DNA of 64,000 nucleotides from Hahella sp. KA22. GTDB taxonomy: Bacteria > Pseudomonadota > Gammaproteobacteria > Pseudomonadales > Oleiphilaceae. Made by a program: the position numbers and the translations under genes. The stretch's first letter is position 1. Each line of letters opens with the position of its first letter. This document shows, piece after piece, positions 49,992-58,787 of the stretch. A model generated the notes under the pieces. It did no database searches, was not told the origin of the DNA, and was given only the letters and a program-made list of their open reading frames with translations. The stretch spans positions 1,629,501 to 1,693,500 of the forward strand of contig NZ_CP035490.1 in NCBI RefSeq assembly GCF_004135205.1. Direction: 5' to 3'.

Positions 49992-51443
49992 ATGTATTCA
50001 TCCGTTACTTCTGCAAGCTCATTTGAAACCCGCAAAAAATTGCTCATTGAAGAAATGGCGAAATTCTTGCCTTCGGATTCCATCATCGCAGATGAGGAAA
50101 CGTTGCGGGTCTATGAGTGCGACGGCTTGTCCGCCTACTGCGAACGCCCGTTGCTGACTGTATTGCCGGACTCTGTAGAGGACGTGCAAAAGATTCTCAA
50201 ACTTTGTCACCGCTGGGGCGTTCCGGTGGTCGCCCGCGGCGCCGGAACAGGCTTGTCGGCGGGCGCCACGCCGAGCCCGGATGGGATTTTGCTATCTCTG
50301 GCCCGCTTTAACCGGATACTGCGCATTGACCCGGAAGCACGCACCGCGACGGTGCAGCCCGGCGTGCGGAATCTTGCGATAAGTCAGGCGGTGGAGCCTA
50401 TGGGGCTGTTTTACGCGCCTGATCCATCCTCGCAAATCGCCTGCACCATTGGCGGTAATCTGGCGGAAAACTCCGGCGGCGCCCACTGTCTTAAATACGG
50501 ACTGACTGTTCATAACGTGCTGGCGTTTGAAATGCTCACTGCGGAAGGCGAGAGAGTGCGCGTCGGCGGGCAGGGGCTGGATAACTGCGGCTTCGATCTG
50601 TTGCCGTTAATCATTGGCTCGGAAGGACTTTTGGGCGTCATCACCGAGATCACCGTTAAGCTGCTGCCCTCTCCAGACGCCGCGCAGGTGATCATGGCGG
50701 CGTTCGACAGTGTGGAGAAGGCGGGCGACGCAGTGGCGGGGGTTATCGCCAAAGGGATAATTCCCGCCGCGCTGGAAATGATGGATCGTTATGCTATTCA
50801 GGCGGCGGAGGATTTCGTGCGCGCGGGCTATCCAACCAACGCGGAAGCGCTTCTGCTTTGTGAAATTGATGGCGTACGGGAAGAAGTGCTGGAATATGTG
50901 GAGCAGGTGGAAGGCCTGTTTCGTGAGCTCGGCGCTGTCGCCGTGCGGACGTCCCAAAGCGATGCGGAACGCGCATTGTTATGGAAGGGGCGCAAGTCCG
51001 CGTTTCCAGCGGTAGGGCGTATTTCCCCTGACTACTATTGCATGGACGGTACTATTCCCCGCAGTCAGCTGTCCTATGTGCTGACGCGAATGCGGGAAAT
51101 GTCGGAAGAATATGGGCTGCGTGTGGCCAATGTATTTCATGCCGGCGATGGTAATTTGCACCCGTTGATTATGTTTGACGCCAATGTGCCGGGCGAGTTT
51201 GAAAAGACGGAAGAGTTTGGCGGCAGAATTTTGGAGCTGTGCGTCGCCGTCGGCGGTTGCATCACGGGCGAACATGGCGTGGGCCTGGAAAAAATACGGC
51301 AAATGAGTGCGCAGTTTTCAGAGGCGGAGCTGGAGCAGTTTCACGCCGTGAAAGAAGCCTTTGATCCTGGCGGGGTTTTGAACCCAGGCAAAGGCGTTCC
51401 CATATTGCGCCGATGTCAGGAATATCGCTCGATAGGCAATTAA
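49992..51443 (+). CDS. glcD: Glycolate dehydrogenase subunit GlcD (FAD)
   Basis: A 483-residue FAD-linked oxidase that oxidises glycolate to glyoxylate with GlcE and GlcF. The p-cresol-methylhydroxylase-type FAD domain shows VPVVARGAGTGLSAGATPSP and CTIGGNLAENSGGAHCLKYG. The C-terminal FAD-oxidase domain has VFHAGDGNLHPLIMFD and CITGEHGVGLEKIRQM. YECDGLSAYCERPLLTVLPD near the N-terminus matches E. coli GlcD. Neither glcC nor malate synthase is adjacent. Confidence 0.96.
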   Translation: MYSSVTSASSFETRKKLLIEEMAKFLPSDSIIADEETLRVYECDGLSAYCERPLLTVLPDSVEDVQKILKLCHRWGVPVVARGAGTGLSAGATPSPDGILLSLARFNRILRIDPEARTATVQPGVRNLAISQAVEPMGLFYAPDPSSQIACTIGGNLAENSGGAHCLKYGLTVHNVLAFEMLTAEGERVRVGGQGLDNCGFDLLPLIIGSEGLLGVITEITVKLLPSPDAAQVIMAAFDSVEKAGDAVAGVIAKGIIPAALEMMDRYAIQAAEDFVRAGYPTNAEALLLCEIDGVREEVLEYVEQVEGLFRELGAVAVRTSQSDAERALLWKGRKSAFPAVGRISPDYYCMDGTIPRSQLSYVLTRMREMSEEYGLRVANVFHAGDGNLHPLIMFDANVPGEFEKTEEFGGRILELCVAVGGCITGEHGVGLEKIRQMSAQFSEAELEQFHAVKEAFDPGGVLNPGKGVPILRRCQEYRSIGN

Positions 51444-51483
51444 TAGTGTGGGCGGAAGCTCCGTCCCGGATGAACATATATAA

Positions 51484-52542
51484 ATGACGGACATAGCTGA
51501 CAGACTGGTCGACCAAGTGATGACAGCCAGAGCGGCGAGTCGGCCTCTGATGATACGTGGCGGCGGCAGTAAAACATTCATGGGGCGCACCGCTACTGGC
51601 GAGGCGATGGACCTTAGCGAACATAGCGGCGTTGTGGATTATTCGCCTTCTGAACTGGTGATCACCGTCAGAGCCGGCACACGCATCGCGGATGTCCGGC
51701 GCATCCTGGACGAACAAAGTCAGATGCTGCCATTTGAGCCTCCGGAATACGAAGGGCGGGCGACGTTGGGCGGCGCCTTGGCCGCCAATACTTCCGGTCC
51801 AGCCCGCCCATGGCGAGGATCGGTACGGGACGCCCTGCTGGGAACCCGCATTATCAACGGCAAAGGCGAGCACCTGCGCTTTGGCGGCGTCGTGATGAAA
51901 AATGTCGCCGGCTATGATTTATCGCGGGCGCAATGCGGCGCGATGGGATCGCTGGGCGTCATTACCGAACTCAGTATTCGGGTGATTCCCAAGCCGGAGC
52001 TGGAGACTACCCTGGTGCAGGAATGCAATGAGGCCACGGCGATCACTAAAATGGTGGAATTGTGCCGACAGCCGCGTCCGTTATCAGCCGTGTGCTGGAC
52101 GGGCGGACGCTTGTACTTGCGCTTGTCCGGCGCAGAGCAGGCGGTAGCCAGCACTATTGGTTATTGGGGGGGCGAACTTCTGGAGCGGGCGGCGGACTTC
52201 TGGCGCCAGATTCAGGAGCAGACACATGAATTCTTTGAAGGTGAGATGCCTTTATGGCGCTTATCCGTCAAACCTTCGGCGCCGCCGTTAGGAAATGACG
52301 CGCCGGTGCTGCTGGATTGGGGCGGCGCTTTGAGATGGGTGCGGGCTGAATCGTCGTTAACGGCCATGGAGCGTTATGCGGTTTCCGCTCAGGGTCAGGC
52401 CAGCCTGTACCGTCATGGCGACCGTAACGGCGAAGTCTACCATCGACTCTCTCCGCCGCTGCGGGCGCTGCATCAAAGATTAAAAGCGGCGCTGGACCCC
52501 GATGGCATATTCAATCCAGGCAGGCTGTATTCCTGGCTTTAG
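51484..52542 (+). CDS. glcE: Glycolate dehydrogenase subunit GlcE (FAD)
   Basis: A 352-residue second FAD-binding subunit: MIRGGGSKTFMGR, ATLGGALAANTSGPARPWRG and the lineage-typical KNVAGYDLSRAQCGAMGSLG. The C-terminal FNPGRLYSWL is conserved in GlcE. It lies 40 bases after glcD and 48 bases before glcF, in one transcript. Confidence 0.96.
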   Translation: MTDIADRLVDQVMTARAASRPLMIRGGGSKTFMGRTATGEAMDLSEHSGVVDYSPSELVITVRAGTRIADVRRILDEQSQMLPFEPPEYEGRATLGGALAANTSGPARPWRGSVRDALLGTRIINGKGEHLRFGGVVMKNVAGYDLSRAQCGAMGSLGVITELSIRVIPKPELETTLVQECNEATAITKMVELCRQPRPLSAVCWTGGRLYLRLSGAEQAVASTIGYWGGELLERAADFWRQIQEQTHEFFEGEMPLWRLSVKPSAPPLGNDAPVLLDWGGALRWVRAESSLTAMERYAVSAQGQASLYRHGDRNGEVYHRLSPPLRALHQRLKAALDPDGIFNPGRLYSWL

Positions 52543-52590
52543 TATTCAGCCGGATTTGAAGCGAGCAAGTCCGGGACTCAAAGGTCACTG

Positions 52591-53808
52591 ATGAAAACCG
52601 AAATCCACGCTAAATATAAGAACACGCCAGAAGGCGATGAAGCGGAAAAGATTATACGTTCCTGCGTGCACTGCGGCTTTTGTAACGCTACATGCCCCAC
52701 CTATCAGGAACTGAGTGATGAACGGGACGGCCCCCGGGGACGCATCTATTTAATCAAGCAAATGCTGGAGACGGATGAGGCTTCGGAAAGCACCCGTCTG
52801 CATCTGGATCGTTGCCTGACCTGTCGAAGCTGTGAAACCACCTGTCCCTCCGGCGTTGAATACGGCAAGCTGCTGGATATCGGCCGTGGCGTGGTGGAAA
52901 AGAAAGCGCCTCGCACCTGGCGTGAGCGTCTGTTGCGCAAAATATTGCTTCTGCTTTTACCTTACCCCCAGCGCTTCGGTTTCCTGATAGTCGTAGGACA
53001 GTGGGTGAGGCCGGCGCTACCGGAATATCTGCGTAAGAAAATTCCTGAGAAGCAGGTTCCGATCACTTGGCCCCCCCAACGTCAGCCCAGAGTCATGATG
53101 GGATTGCATGGTTGCGCTCAAAGCGTCACTACGCCCAACACAAACGCTGCGGCTGCGCGGGTGCTGGACCGGCTTGGCGTCAGTCTGATCGCCTCAAACG
53201 AGGCGGGCTGTTGCGGCGCGGTCAGTTACCATCTGGGCGCGCAGGATGAAGGCAAGCGACTGATGAAAAAGAACATTGACGCCTGGTGGCCGGCCATTGA
53301 GTCAGGGTTGGAAGCCATTGTTATTACTGCTTCAGGGTGCGGCGAACTGGTGAAGGAGTACGGGCATATCTTAAAGGATGATCCCGAGTACGCGCAGAAG
53401 GCCCATAGAGTGTCGCAAATGGCCCGTGATCTTAGTGAGGTGGTGGCCGCGGAGGATCTGTCCATCCTGTCTATAAAAAGGAATTACTCCAAAATCGCCG
53501 TGCATTGCCCCTGTACGTTGCAGCATGGGCAAAAATTGCCGGGTATAGTAGAAAAGATTCTGACCGATGTAGGGTTTGATCTCGCCTCGGCGCGGGACAA
53601 GCACCTCTGTTGCGGGTCCGCCGGCGCCTATTCGCTGTTGCAGCCGAAGATGAGCCGCCAGCTGTTAAAGAAGAAAGTCGCGGCGCTGGTGCAGGATGAC
53701 CCGGACACCATTGTCACCGCGAATGTGGGATGTCAGTTGCACCTGGCGTCCGAGGCGAGGGTGCCGGTCCGACACTGGATTGAGATCATGGACGAAGCGC
53801 TGGGGTAA
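52591..53808 (+). CDS. glcF: Glycolate dehydrogenase iron-sulphur subunit GlcF
   Basis: A 405-residue protein with two [4Fe-4S] motifs, CVHCGFCNATCPTYQ and CLTCRSCETTCPSG, that carry electrons from the GlcDE flavins to the quinone pool. Two CCG (cysteine-rich) domains follow (HGCAQSVTTPNT...AGCCGAVSYHLG; CPCTLQHGQKLPG...LCCGSAGAYSLLQPK). It ends convergent to the amino-acid exporter gene with a 27-base gap. Confidence 0.96.
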   Translation: MKTEIHAKYKNTPEGDEAEKIIRSCVHCGFCNATCPTYQELSDERDGPRGRIYLIKQMLETDEASESTRLHLDRCLTCRSCETTCPSGVEYGKLLDIGRGVVEKKAPRTWRERLLRKILLLLLPYPQRFGFLIVVGQWVRPALPEYLRKKIPEKQVPITWPPQRQPRVMMGLHGCAQSVTTPNTNAAAARVLDRLGVSLIASNEAGCCGAVSYHLGAQDEGKRLMKKNIDAWWPAIESGLEAIVITASGCGELVKEYGHILKDDPEYAQKAHRVSQMARDLSEVVAAEDLSILSIKRNYSKIAVHCPCTLQHGQKLPGIVEKILTDVGFDLASARDKHLCCGSAGAYSLLQPKMSRQLLKKKVAALVQDDPDTIVTANVGCQLHLASEARVPVRHWIEIMDEALG

Positions 53809-53835
53809 GCCGGAATTAAAGTGGAGAGGCAGGCG

Positions 53836-55095
53836 TTACGCCTGCGCTCCCATCAACGTTTGCTTGGGTTTGCGTATTCTCAAAATAATGAAAATACCGG
53901 TGTAAACCACGGCGATGCACCACAGCGAACTCATCAACGTATACGCCAGATAGAGGCACACCAACACTCCCAGGCCCGGCAAAACACGGTCTTTGCCTTG
54001 GAACAGGCGTACAGCGGACAGCATCGTCAGCAGGTAAACCAATACGATCATGCCGTTAGCCATGCGAATCAGCTCCTCCAGAGGAACCTGTAACACGGAG
54101 AAAACAAGCAGGCTCGCCGCGCTGGCGATGGACATGGCGAACACTGCATTCGCCGGAGCGCCATGGCGGTTGACCTTGCCCAAAGCGGGATAGGTCGCGC
54201 CATCCTTACCCAGGCTCCATAACATACGGGAAGAACCGGCCAGATAGATATTCATGGTGGCCACGCAGGACAGGAAACCAAACAGGCCAATCAGCAGTTT
54301 TCCGTGTCCGCCGATCAACGCATCAAACAGATAAACCATGGCGGGACCGGAGTAGTCCGCGCCCAGCGCATAGTGCAGCGTCACCCAGCTACCCATCCAA
54401 TACACAAGTCCAACCAGCGCCACGCCGATAATCAGACACAGAGGAAAGTCCCGCTCGGGGTTTTTGAACTCCGTCGATAAATGAGCCAGGGTTTCAATGC
54501 CGATAAAACTCCAGAAGGCCAGTCCCGCCGCTGCGCCAACCTGGCCCCAGTTGAAAGAAGTAGGCTCAGCAGGGATCGGCGGTATGACGTCAAACCAGGC
54601 CAGTACGGACAGCAGCACCACAATGCCGCCCACGCTGAAGGCGATGGCAGTTTGTAAGGAGCCTGACAGCTTGACGCCTCTTAGGTTGACCCACAGCATG
54701 CCCGCCACCAGCGCCAGTTTGACAGCGAGGAGTTCAGCCGGCGTCAGCGTCACCAGAGAGGTGAGAAACCAGCCCGCCATTTCCATCGCGGCGGGCAACC
54801 CTACCGGCACCAAGGCCAGTAATACCCAGCCTACGATGCGACCTTGTGTCGCGCCAAAGGCGGAATGCACATAGTGAGAGGCCCCGCCGGCGTGAGGATA
54901 ACGTTTACCTAATCTGGCGAAAGCGAAGGCGACAGGGATAATGGCGAACACCAGCAAGCCCCACCCCCACAGCGCGTTGGCTCCAGACTGTTTGACCGTG
55001 AGCTCGGGAACGATGAAGACGCCAGTCCCCAATAGGGCGGACACCAGGATACCGAGACCCTGACTGAAACTGAGCGAACGGTGGAGCGACTGCAT
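53836..55095 (-). CDS. APC-family amino-acid permease, YjeH-like exporter
   Basis: A 419-residue inner-membrane protein with about twelve segments. Its N-terminus, LSFSQGLGILVSALLGTGVF, and RYPHAGGASHYVHSAFG are close to E. coli YjeH, an exporter of methionine and branched-chain amino acids. The frame extends to 55185, but the ATG at 55095 has AAGGAA eight bases upstream and matches YjeH. It lies head to head with an Lrp/AsnC-type regulator gene, the usual arrangement of an exporter and its amino-acid-sensing activator. A perfect small stem-loop (53829-53845) spans its stop codon. Confidence 0.88.
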   Translation of the reverse strand: MQSLHRSLSFSQGLGILVSALLGTGVFIVPELTVKQSGANALWGWGLLVFAIIPVAFAFARLGKRYPHAGGASHYVHSAFGATQGRIVGWVLLALVPVGLPAAMEMAGWFLTSLVTLTPAELLAVKLALVAGMLWVNLRGVKLSGSLQTAIAFSVGGIVVLLSVLAWFDVIPPIPAEPTSFNWGQVGAAAGLAFWSFIGIETLAHLSTEFKNPERDFPLCLIIGVALVGLVYWMGSWVTLHYALGADYSGPAMVYLFDALIGGHGKLLIGLFGFLSCVATMNIYLAGSSRMLWSLGKDGATYPALGKVNRHGAPANAVFAMSIASAASLLVFSVLQVPLEELIRMANGMIVLVYLLTMLSAVRLFQGKDRVLPGLGVLVCLYLAYTLMSSLWCIAVVYTGIFIILRIRKPKQTLMGAQA

Positions 55096-55317
55096 GATAA
55101 TTTTCCTTGAGGTGTATGCGGGGTCTATGGACAGCGTCGTGCTGTCAATGACGAAACGGCGACGGACCCTTGCAATAATAATCAAATCCCTCGTTGCAAA
55201 TTGCGGCTTTACGCCGCCAAAATGCCGGTTTGATCGACATAACGTCGGCGCGTCGCCAAAATGCAGGTGAAACGACGCTTGATAGTTGATTTGTCGAGTA
55301 TTTTAGTGGGAGAGCCT

Positions 55318-55752
55318 GTGGACAAATTCGACGAAAAAATTCTTCAGTTATTGCGTGAAAATGCGAGACAGCCGGTATCCGCCATCGCGGAGAAAGTAAG
55401 TCTGTCCCGCTCGGCGGTGACGGATCGTATCCGCAAAATGGAAGAGACGGGAATTATCCGCGGCTACCAGGTGCTCGTCACCCAGGCGCGGGAGGATCAG
55501 GTCTCGGTGTATCTGGAAATCAGCTATAACGAAATTCAATGTACGGAAATGGCGCAGATACTCAGAACTATTCCCGAAATCAAAGTCTGCCACGGAGTAG
55601 CGGGCGACACGGATATGATGCTGTTTCTGAAGGCGCCGAATATGGCGCGGATTCATGAAATCCGCGACCGTCTTACTGCGATTCAGGGCGTGGGGAAAAT
55701 CAAAACCCATGTGGTGATGTCTGAGTACATCAATGAATTTCTTAATGCCTGA
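55318..55752 (+). CDS. Lrp/AsnC-family transcriptional regulator
   Basis: A 144-residue regulator: helix-turn-helix in residues ~5-60 (DEKILQLLRENARQPVSAIA then EKVSLSRSAVTDRIRKMEET, GIIRGYQ) and a C-terminal RAM/ligand domain (IPEIKVCHGVAGDTDMMLFL). The frame opens at an ATG at 55261, but the GTG at 55318 (MDKFDEKILQLL) fits the family start and has GGGAGA upstream. The ~220 bases between it and the exporter ATG should hold its operator. It probably senses an amino acid exported by the neighbour. Confidence 0.88.
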   Translation: MDKFDEKILQLLRENARQPVSAIAEKVSLSRSAVTDRIRKMEETGIIRGYQVLVTQAREDQVSVYLEISYNEIQCTEMAQILRTIPEIKVCHGVAGDTDMMLFLKAPNMARIHEIRDRLTAIQGVGKIKTHVVMSEYINEFLNA

Positions 55753-55758
55753 GGGCGC

Positions 55759-56205
55759 TTAACCATACCCTCGCGCCATGAGCACGCCGCATAACGGAAT
55801 AAGCAGAACCAGCAGCATTTGCGCATGGATTGCGCGGGTGACTCTGCGGCGGGCGTCGGCGCCAAACTCTGGTGTTTGTCCGGCCTGAACCGGCTTGCGC
55901 CAGCGCAGAAACTGCACTGTTGGATAAATGGAAATCAGCCCGGCGATAATGAACATCGCAAGCTTGCTCCAAAAGAAGACGTTGGAAAAATAGTACGCCT
56001 CGCCTTTCTCAAAAAATACCCTCGCAAACCCGCTTGCCAAGACTGTCATTGCGCTTAGCCCAAACCAGCGATCCGTCGCCAACAACGCCTTGGCGGTGTC
56101 CAGTGACCAATTCATACTCAGGATTTTACGCTCTTGCAGCAACAGACTGACCAGCGCAAAGATGCATATAAAGTGGAGCCAGGTTAGAGCGATGGGAAGG
56201 AACAT
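55759..56205 (-). CDS. DUF2214-family membrane protein
   Basis: A 148-residue protein with four predicted membrane segments (~3-22, 45-62, 75-95, 125-145), like the DUF2214 (PF09980) family: WLHFICIFALVSLLLQER, DRWFGLSAMTVLASGFARV, FEKGEAYYFSNVFFWSKL. Function is unknown; the conserved His and the GxxR/FxxG pattern resemble haem- or copper-handling small membrane proteins, but this is speculative. It is divergent from the TetR-type regulator across 246 bases with two dyads, so is a likely regulatory target. Confidence 0.78.
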   Translation of the reverse strand: MFLPIALTWLHFICIFALVSLLLQERKILSMNWSLDTAKALLATDRWFGLSAMTVLASGFARVFFEKGEAYYFSNVFFWSKLAMFIIAGLISIYPTVQFLRWRKPVQAGQTPEFGADARRRVTRAIHAQMLLVLLIPLCGVLMARGYG

Positions 56206-56233
56206 TAGGTGATTTCCTGTTTATGTTGTCGGC

Positions 56234-56261
56234 GAAAACATTGTGCGTCTAAAATGTTTTC
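56234..56261. promoter_or_regulatory. Inverted repeat in the DUF2214-tetR region
   Basis: GAAAACATT (56234-56242) and AATGTTTTC (56253-56261) are a perfect 9-base inverted repeat with a 10-base centre. It overlaps the spacer and -10 area of the predicted minus-strand promoter. Size and symmetry suit a TetR-family dimer pair. Confidence 0.55.
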
Positions 56262-56264
56262 TGT

Positions 56265-56279
56265 GTCAACAATGTTGAC
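56265..56279. promoter_or_regulatory. 15-base palindrome, probable TetR-family operator
   Basis: GTCAACAATGTTGAC is symmetrical except for its central base. Its left half supplies a minus-strand -35 (TTGACA, 56269-56264; with CACAAT 18 bases on), and its right half a + strand -35 (TTGACG, 56275-56280). A repressor bound here would block both divergent genes. Confidence 0.6.
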
Positions 56280-56451
56280 GCTTGGGGTTTTGCGCCCCAC
56301 ACTTATCTGAGATATCCGGTTTAAAGCGGAAATTAACGCTTAACTTCGGAAGCATCACACGAAACGGCGTTAAGCTGCTGTGGATCATGGGAGAGACTTT
56401 GAGATGGATTTATCCTGAACCAATAAACACAAATAAGTAGAAGAGAGTAAG

Positions 56452-57096
56452 GTGAGTAATTTGAGAGAAGCTGTCGCAGGTGTTGACGCGCACCAGCCCT
56501 ACCATCACGGCAACCTAAGGAATGAGTTGCTGGACAAAGCCCTGGCGCAGCTTAAGCAGGTCGGGCCGGACAAAATCAGTCTGCGTGCGCTGGCGCGTGA
56601 GATCGGCGTGTCGCAAACCGCCCCCTATCGCCACTTCGCGGATAAGAATGCATTGCTGGCTGCGCTGGCGGCGCAGGGGTATAGAGAGCTGCAGCGGGTA
56701 ACCCAGGAAGCCGCTGACGCACACAACGACCCATCGCAACAACTTTGCCATTCCGGCAATGCCTATATTCAATTTGCGCGAGATAACCCTGAACAATACA
56801 AATTGATGTTCGGTCCAGTAATCGCTTGTCCGATGGACTATCCGGAGCTGGCGGAGGCGGGCAGTAGCGCGTTTCAGGTTATCCTGAACATCGCGGCGAA
56901 AGGGGTGAGCGAAGGCGTATTTACTGATCGGGATGTTTCTTTGATCGCCCACGCGGCCTGGTCAATGGTGCATGGCATCGCCAGCCTCTGGATAGACGGT
57001 ATGTATAAATGCACGGAGAGCAGCGGCGAAAAGTCGATGATTCTGGATTCTCTGAAAATCTCGCTGTACGGAATCTTGAAAAGGGACGGGGATTAA
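56452..57096 (+). CDS. TetR-family transcriptional regulator
   Basis: A 214-residue regulator. The N-terminal helix-turn-helix (~22-68) reads GPDKISLRALAREIGVSQTA then PYRHFADKNALLAALAAQGY. The C-terminal domain resembles the WHG/TetR_C_33 type (YIQFARDNPEQYKLMFGPVI; HAAWSMVHGIASLWIDGM). The start is a GTG at 56452. It is divergent from the DUF2214 gene, and the shared region carries two dyads. The ligand is unknown. Confidence 0.9.
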   Translation: MSNLREAVAGVDAHQPYHHGNLRNELLDKALAQLKQVGPDKISLRALAREIGVSQTAPYRHFADKNALLAALAAQGYRELQRVTQEAADAHNDPSQQLCHSGNAYIQFARDNPEQYKLMFGPVIACPMDYPELAEAGSSAFQVILNIAAKGVSEGVFTDRDVSLIAHAAWSMVHGIASLWIDGMYKCTESSGEKSMILDSLKISLYGILKRDGD

Positions 57097-57120
57097 ACAA
57101 GCGGGAGATGCAATTTGGAA

Positions 57121-57145
57121 AACGGCGGGAGAATGTCCCGCCGTT
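57121..57145. terminator. Hairpin between tetR and the phosphofructokinase gene
   Basis: AACGGCGGGA (57121-57130) pairs perfectly with TCCCGCCGTT (57136-57145) across GAATG. Both flanking genes converge on it. On the minus strand the stem ends in TTTTCC, a short T-tract. It probably serves the minus-strand gene and may work in both directions. Confidence 0.65.
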
Positions 57146-57166
57146 AATGCGATATGGGTTTCGTCG

Positions 57167-58429
57167 TCAGACGTTAAAAGAATGCGCGAGCTTCTTCGCC
57201 ACTAACTGATTTTTCAGTTTCACGTAATCCGGCACGCCATTTTTGTAGGGCGGGTAGGACTCGCCCTGAATCAATGGCTGCAAATAACGGCGCGCCGCCT
57301 CAGTAATGCCAAAGCCGTCCTCAGTAATAAACTCTTTCGGCATTTTCTTTTCCACGTTGGCGATCTTCGCCAGAGGCGCTTCGCCAATCGACCACTTATA
57401 GGGGCTATCCTGCTCCCTCACAATGACCGGCATGACCGCATTTTTACCCGCCAGGGCCAGATCCACGGCGGCTTTGCCCACAGCGTAGGCCTGATCCAGA
57501 TCGGTAGCGGAAGAGATGTGGCGGGCGGAGCGCTGCAGATAGTCCGCCACCGCCCAATGGTATTTATAGCCCAGCTCGCTTTTGATCATATTGGCGATGA
57601 ACGGCGCCACGCCGCCTAATTGCGTGTGGCCGAAAGCGTCGGTGACGCCAGCGTCTGAAAGAAAGCGTCCGTCCGCATATTGCGCGCCTTCCGACACCAC
57701 GATGGCGCAAAAACCATCGCGTTTGACGACTTCATCCACGCGTCTGAGGAAGCAGGCTTTATCGAATGGCGTTTCCGGGAACAGGATAATCTGTGGCGCC
57801 CCGCCTTCTTCGCGCTGCGCCAGGCCCGCCGCCGCCGCAATCCAGCCGGCGTGACGCCCCATGACTTCCATGACGAATATCTTGGTGGAGGATTCGCACA
57901 TGGACTGGATATCCAGTGAGGCTTCCATAATCGAGGTGGAGATATATTTGGCGACGGAGCCGAACCCAGGACAGCAGTCGGTGATAGGCAGGTCGTTGTC
58001 GACGGTTTTGGGGATGCCGATGCTGATGATCGGATAACCCAGCTGCTCGCTGATCTGAGAGACTTTGTAGGCGGTATCGGAGGAATCGTTGCCGCCGTTA
58101 TAAAAGAAGTAGCCGATGTTGTGGGCCTTGAAGACTTCGATCAGGCGCTCATATTCAGCTTTGTGGGTCTTGATGTCTTTCAGCTTATAGCGGCAAGAGC
58201 CGAAAGCGCCGCCGGGAGTGTGTTTCAGCGCGGCGATGTCGGCGTCGCTCTCCAGGCTGGTGTCGATCAATTCTTCACGCAATGCGCCGATAATGCCGTT
58301 GTGGCCAGCGTAAACTTTGCCGATTTTATCGGAATGGGCGCGCGCTGTTTCCAGTACGCCACAGGCAGAAGCGTTGATGACCGAGGTCACACCGCCGGAC
58401 TGCGCATAAAACGCGTTTTTAACCGTCAT
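57167..58429 (-). CDS. Pyrophosphate-dependent 6-phosphofructokinase
   Basis: A 420-residue PFK-family enzyme. The phosphoryl-donor loop is GGNDSSDT (112-119) rather than the GGDGS of ATP enzymes, and the catalytic motif is PKTVDNDL (140-147), where the lysine is diagnostic for the PPi-using class. MGRHAGWIAAAAGLA binds fructose 6-phosphate. The PPi reaction is reversible, so it can serve both glycolysis and gluconeogenesis in the cytoplasm. It is monocistronic. Marine gammaproteobacteria often rely on this type; whether an ATP enzyme also exists cannot be seen here. Confidence 0.93.
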   Translation of the reverse strand: MTVKNAFYAQSGGVTSVINASACGVLETARAHSDKIGKVYAGHNGIIGALREELIDTSLESDADIAALKHTPGGAFGSCRYKLKDIKTHKAEYERLIEVFKAHNIGYFFYNGGNDSSDTAYKVSQISEQLGYPIISIGIPKTVDNDLPITDCCPGFGSVAKYISTSIMEASLDIQSMCESSTKIFVMEVMGRHAGWIAAAAGLAQREEGGAPQIILFPETPFDKACFLRRVDEVVKRDGFCAIVVSEGAQYADGRFLSDAGVTDAFGHTQLGGVAPFIANMIKSELGYKYHWAVADYLQRSARHISSATDLDQAYAVGKAAVDLALAGKNAVMPVIVREQDSPYKWSIGEAPLAKIANVEKKMPKEFITEDGFGITEAARRYLQPLIQGESYPPYKNGVPDYVKLKNQLVAKKLAHSFNV

Positions 58430-58787
58430 ATTCGTTGTCGCCTCTCGTCGTCTTATGGGCGCGAATCATACGCGAGTTTAATGCCATTTTCATGTCCCTT
58501 TACAGGCGTTGACGGGCGTTTGACCGGGTAGTCAACTAACCTGCGCGGGTCTTTTCTAAGCGCGCCATGAACGGATTTCCTTAAATTTACTCAATAGATA
58601 GGGCCATTTCCGGTCCGGCGCTGGCGCTTAGGGAACCCGTCAGTAATAATTGACCGATATGCGCCCGAAGCTCAGTTTTCTGACGTTCAATTCGCAATCT
58701 GCGCCAAATAAGCCGCCCGTGTTGGCGGTCGGACGGATGAGACACTGATTCTTTTCACAGATTAAAAGATAGCGATTAGCAAGAAAC
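58430..58787. other. 358-base divergent region before mpl
   Basis: It lies between the minus-strand phosphofructokinase start and the mpl ATG. No RNA gene, riboswitch or strong dyad is apparent. The minus-strand frame that opens at 58906 and runs back through 58640 lies over the mpl start and has no family resemblance. Confidence 0.5.

Noticed and set aside
53829-53845. Stem-loop GCAGGCG-TTA-CGCCTGC between glcF and the exporter gene
   Set aside because: It includes the exporter's stop codon and has no T-run on either strand, so I did not call it a terminator.
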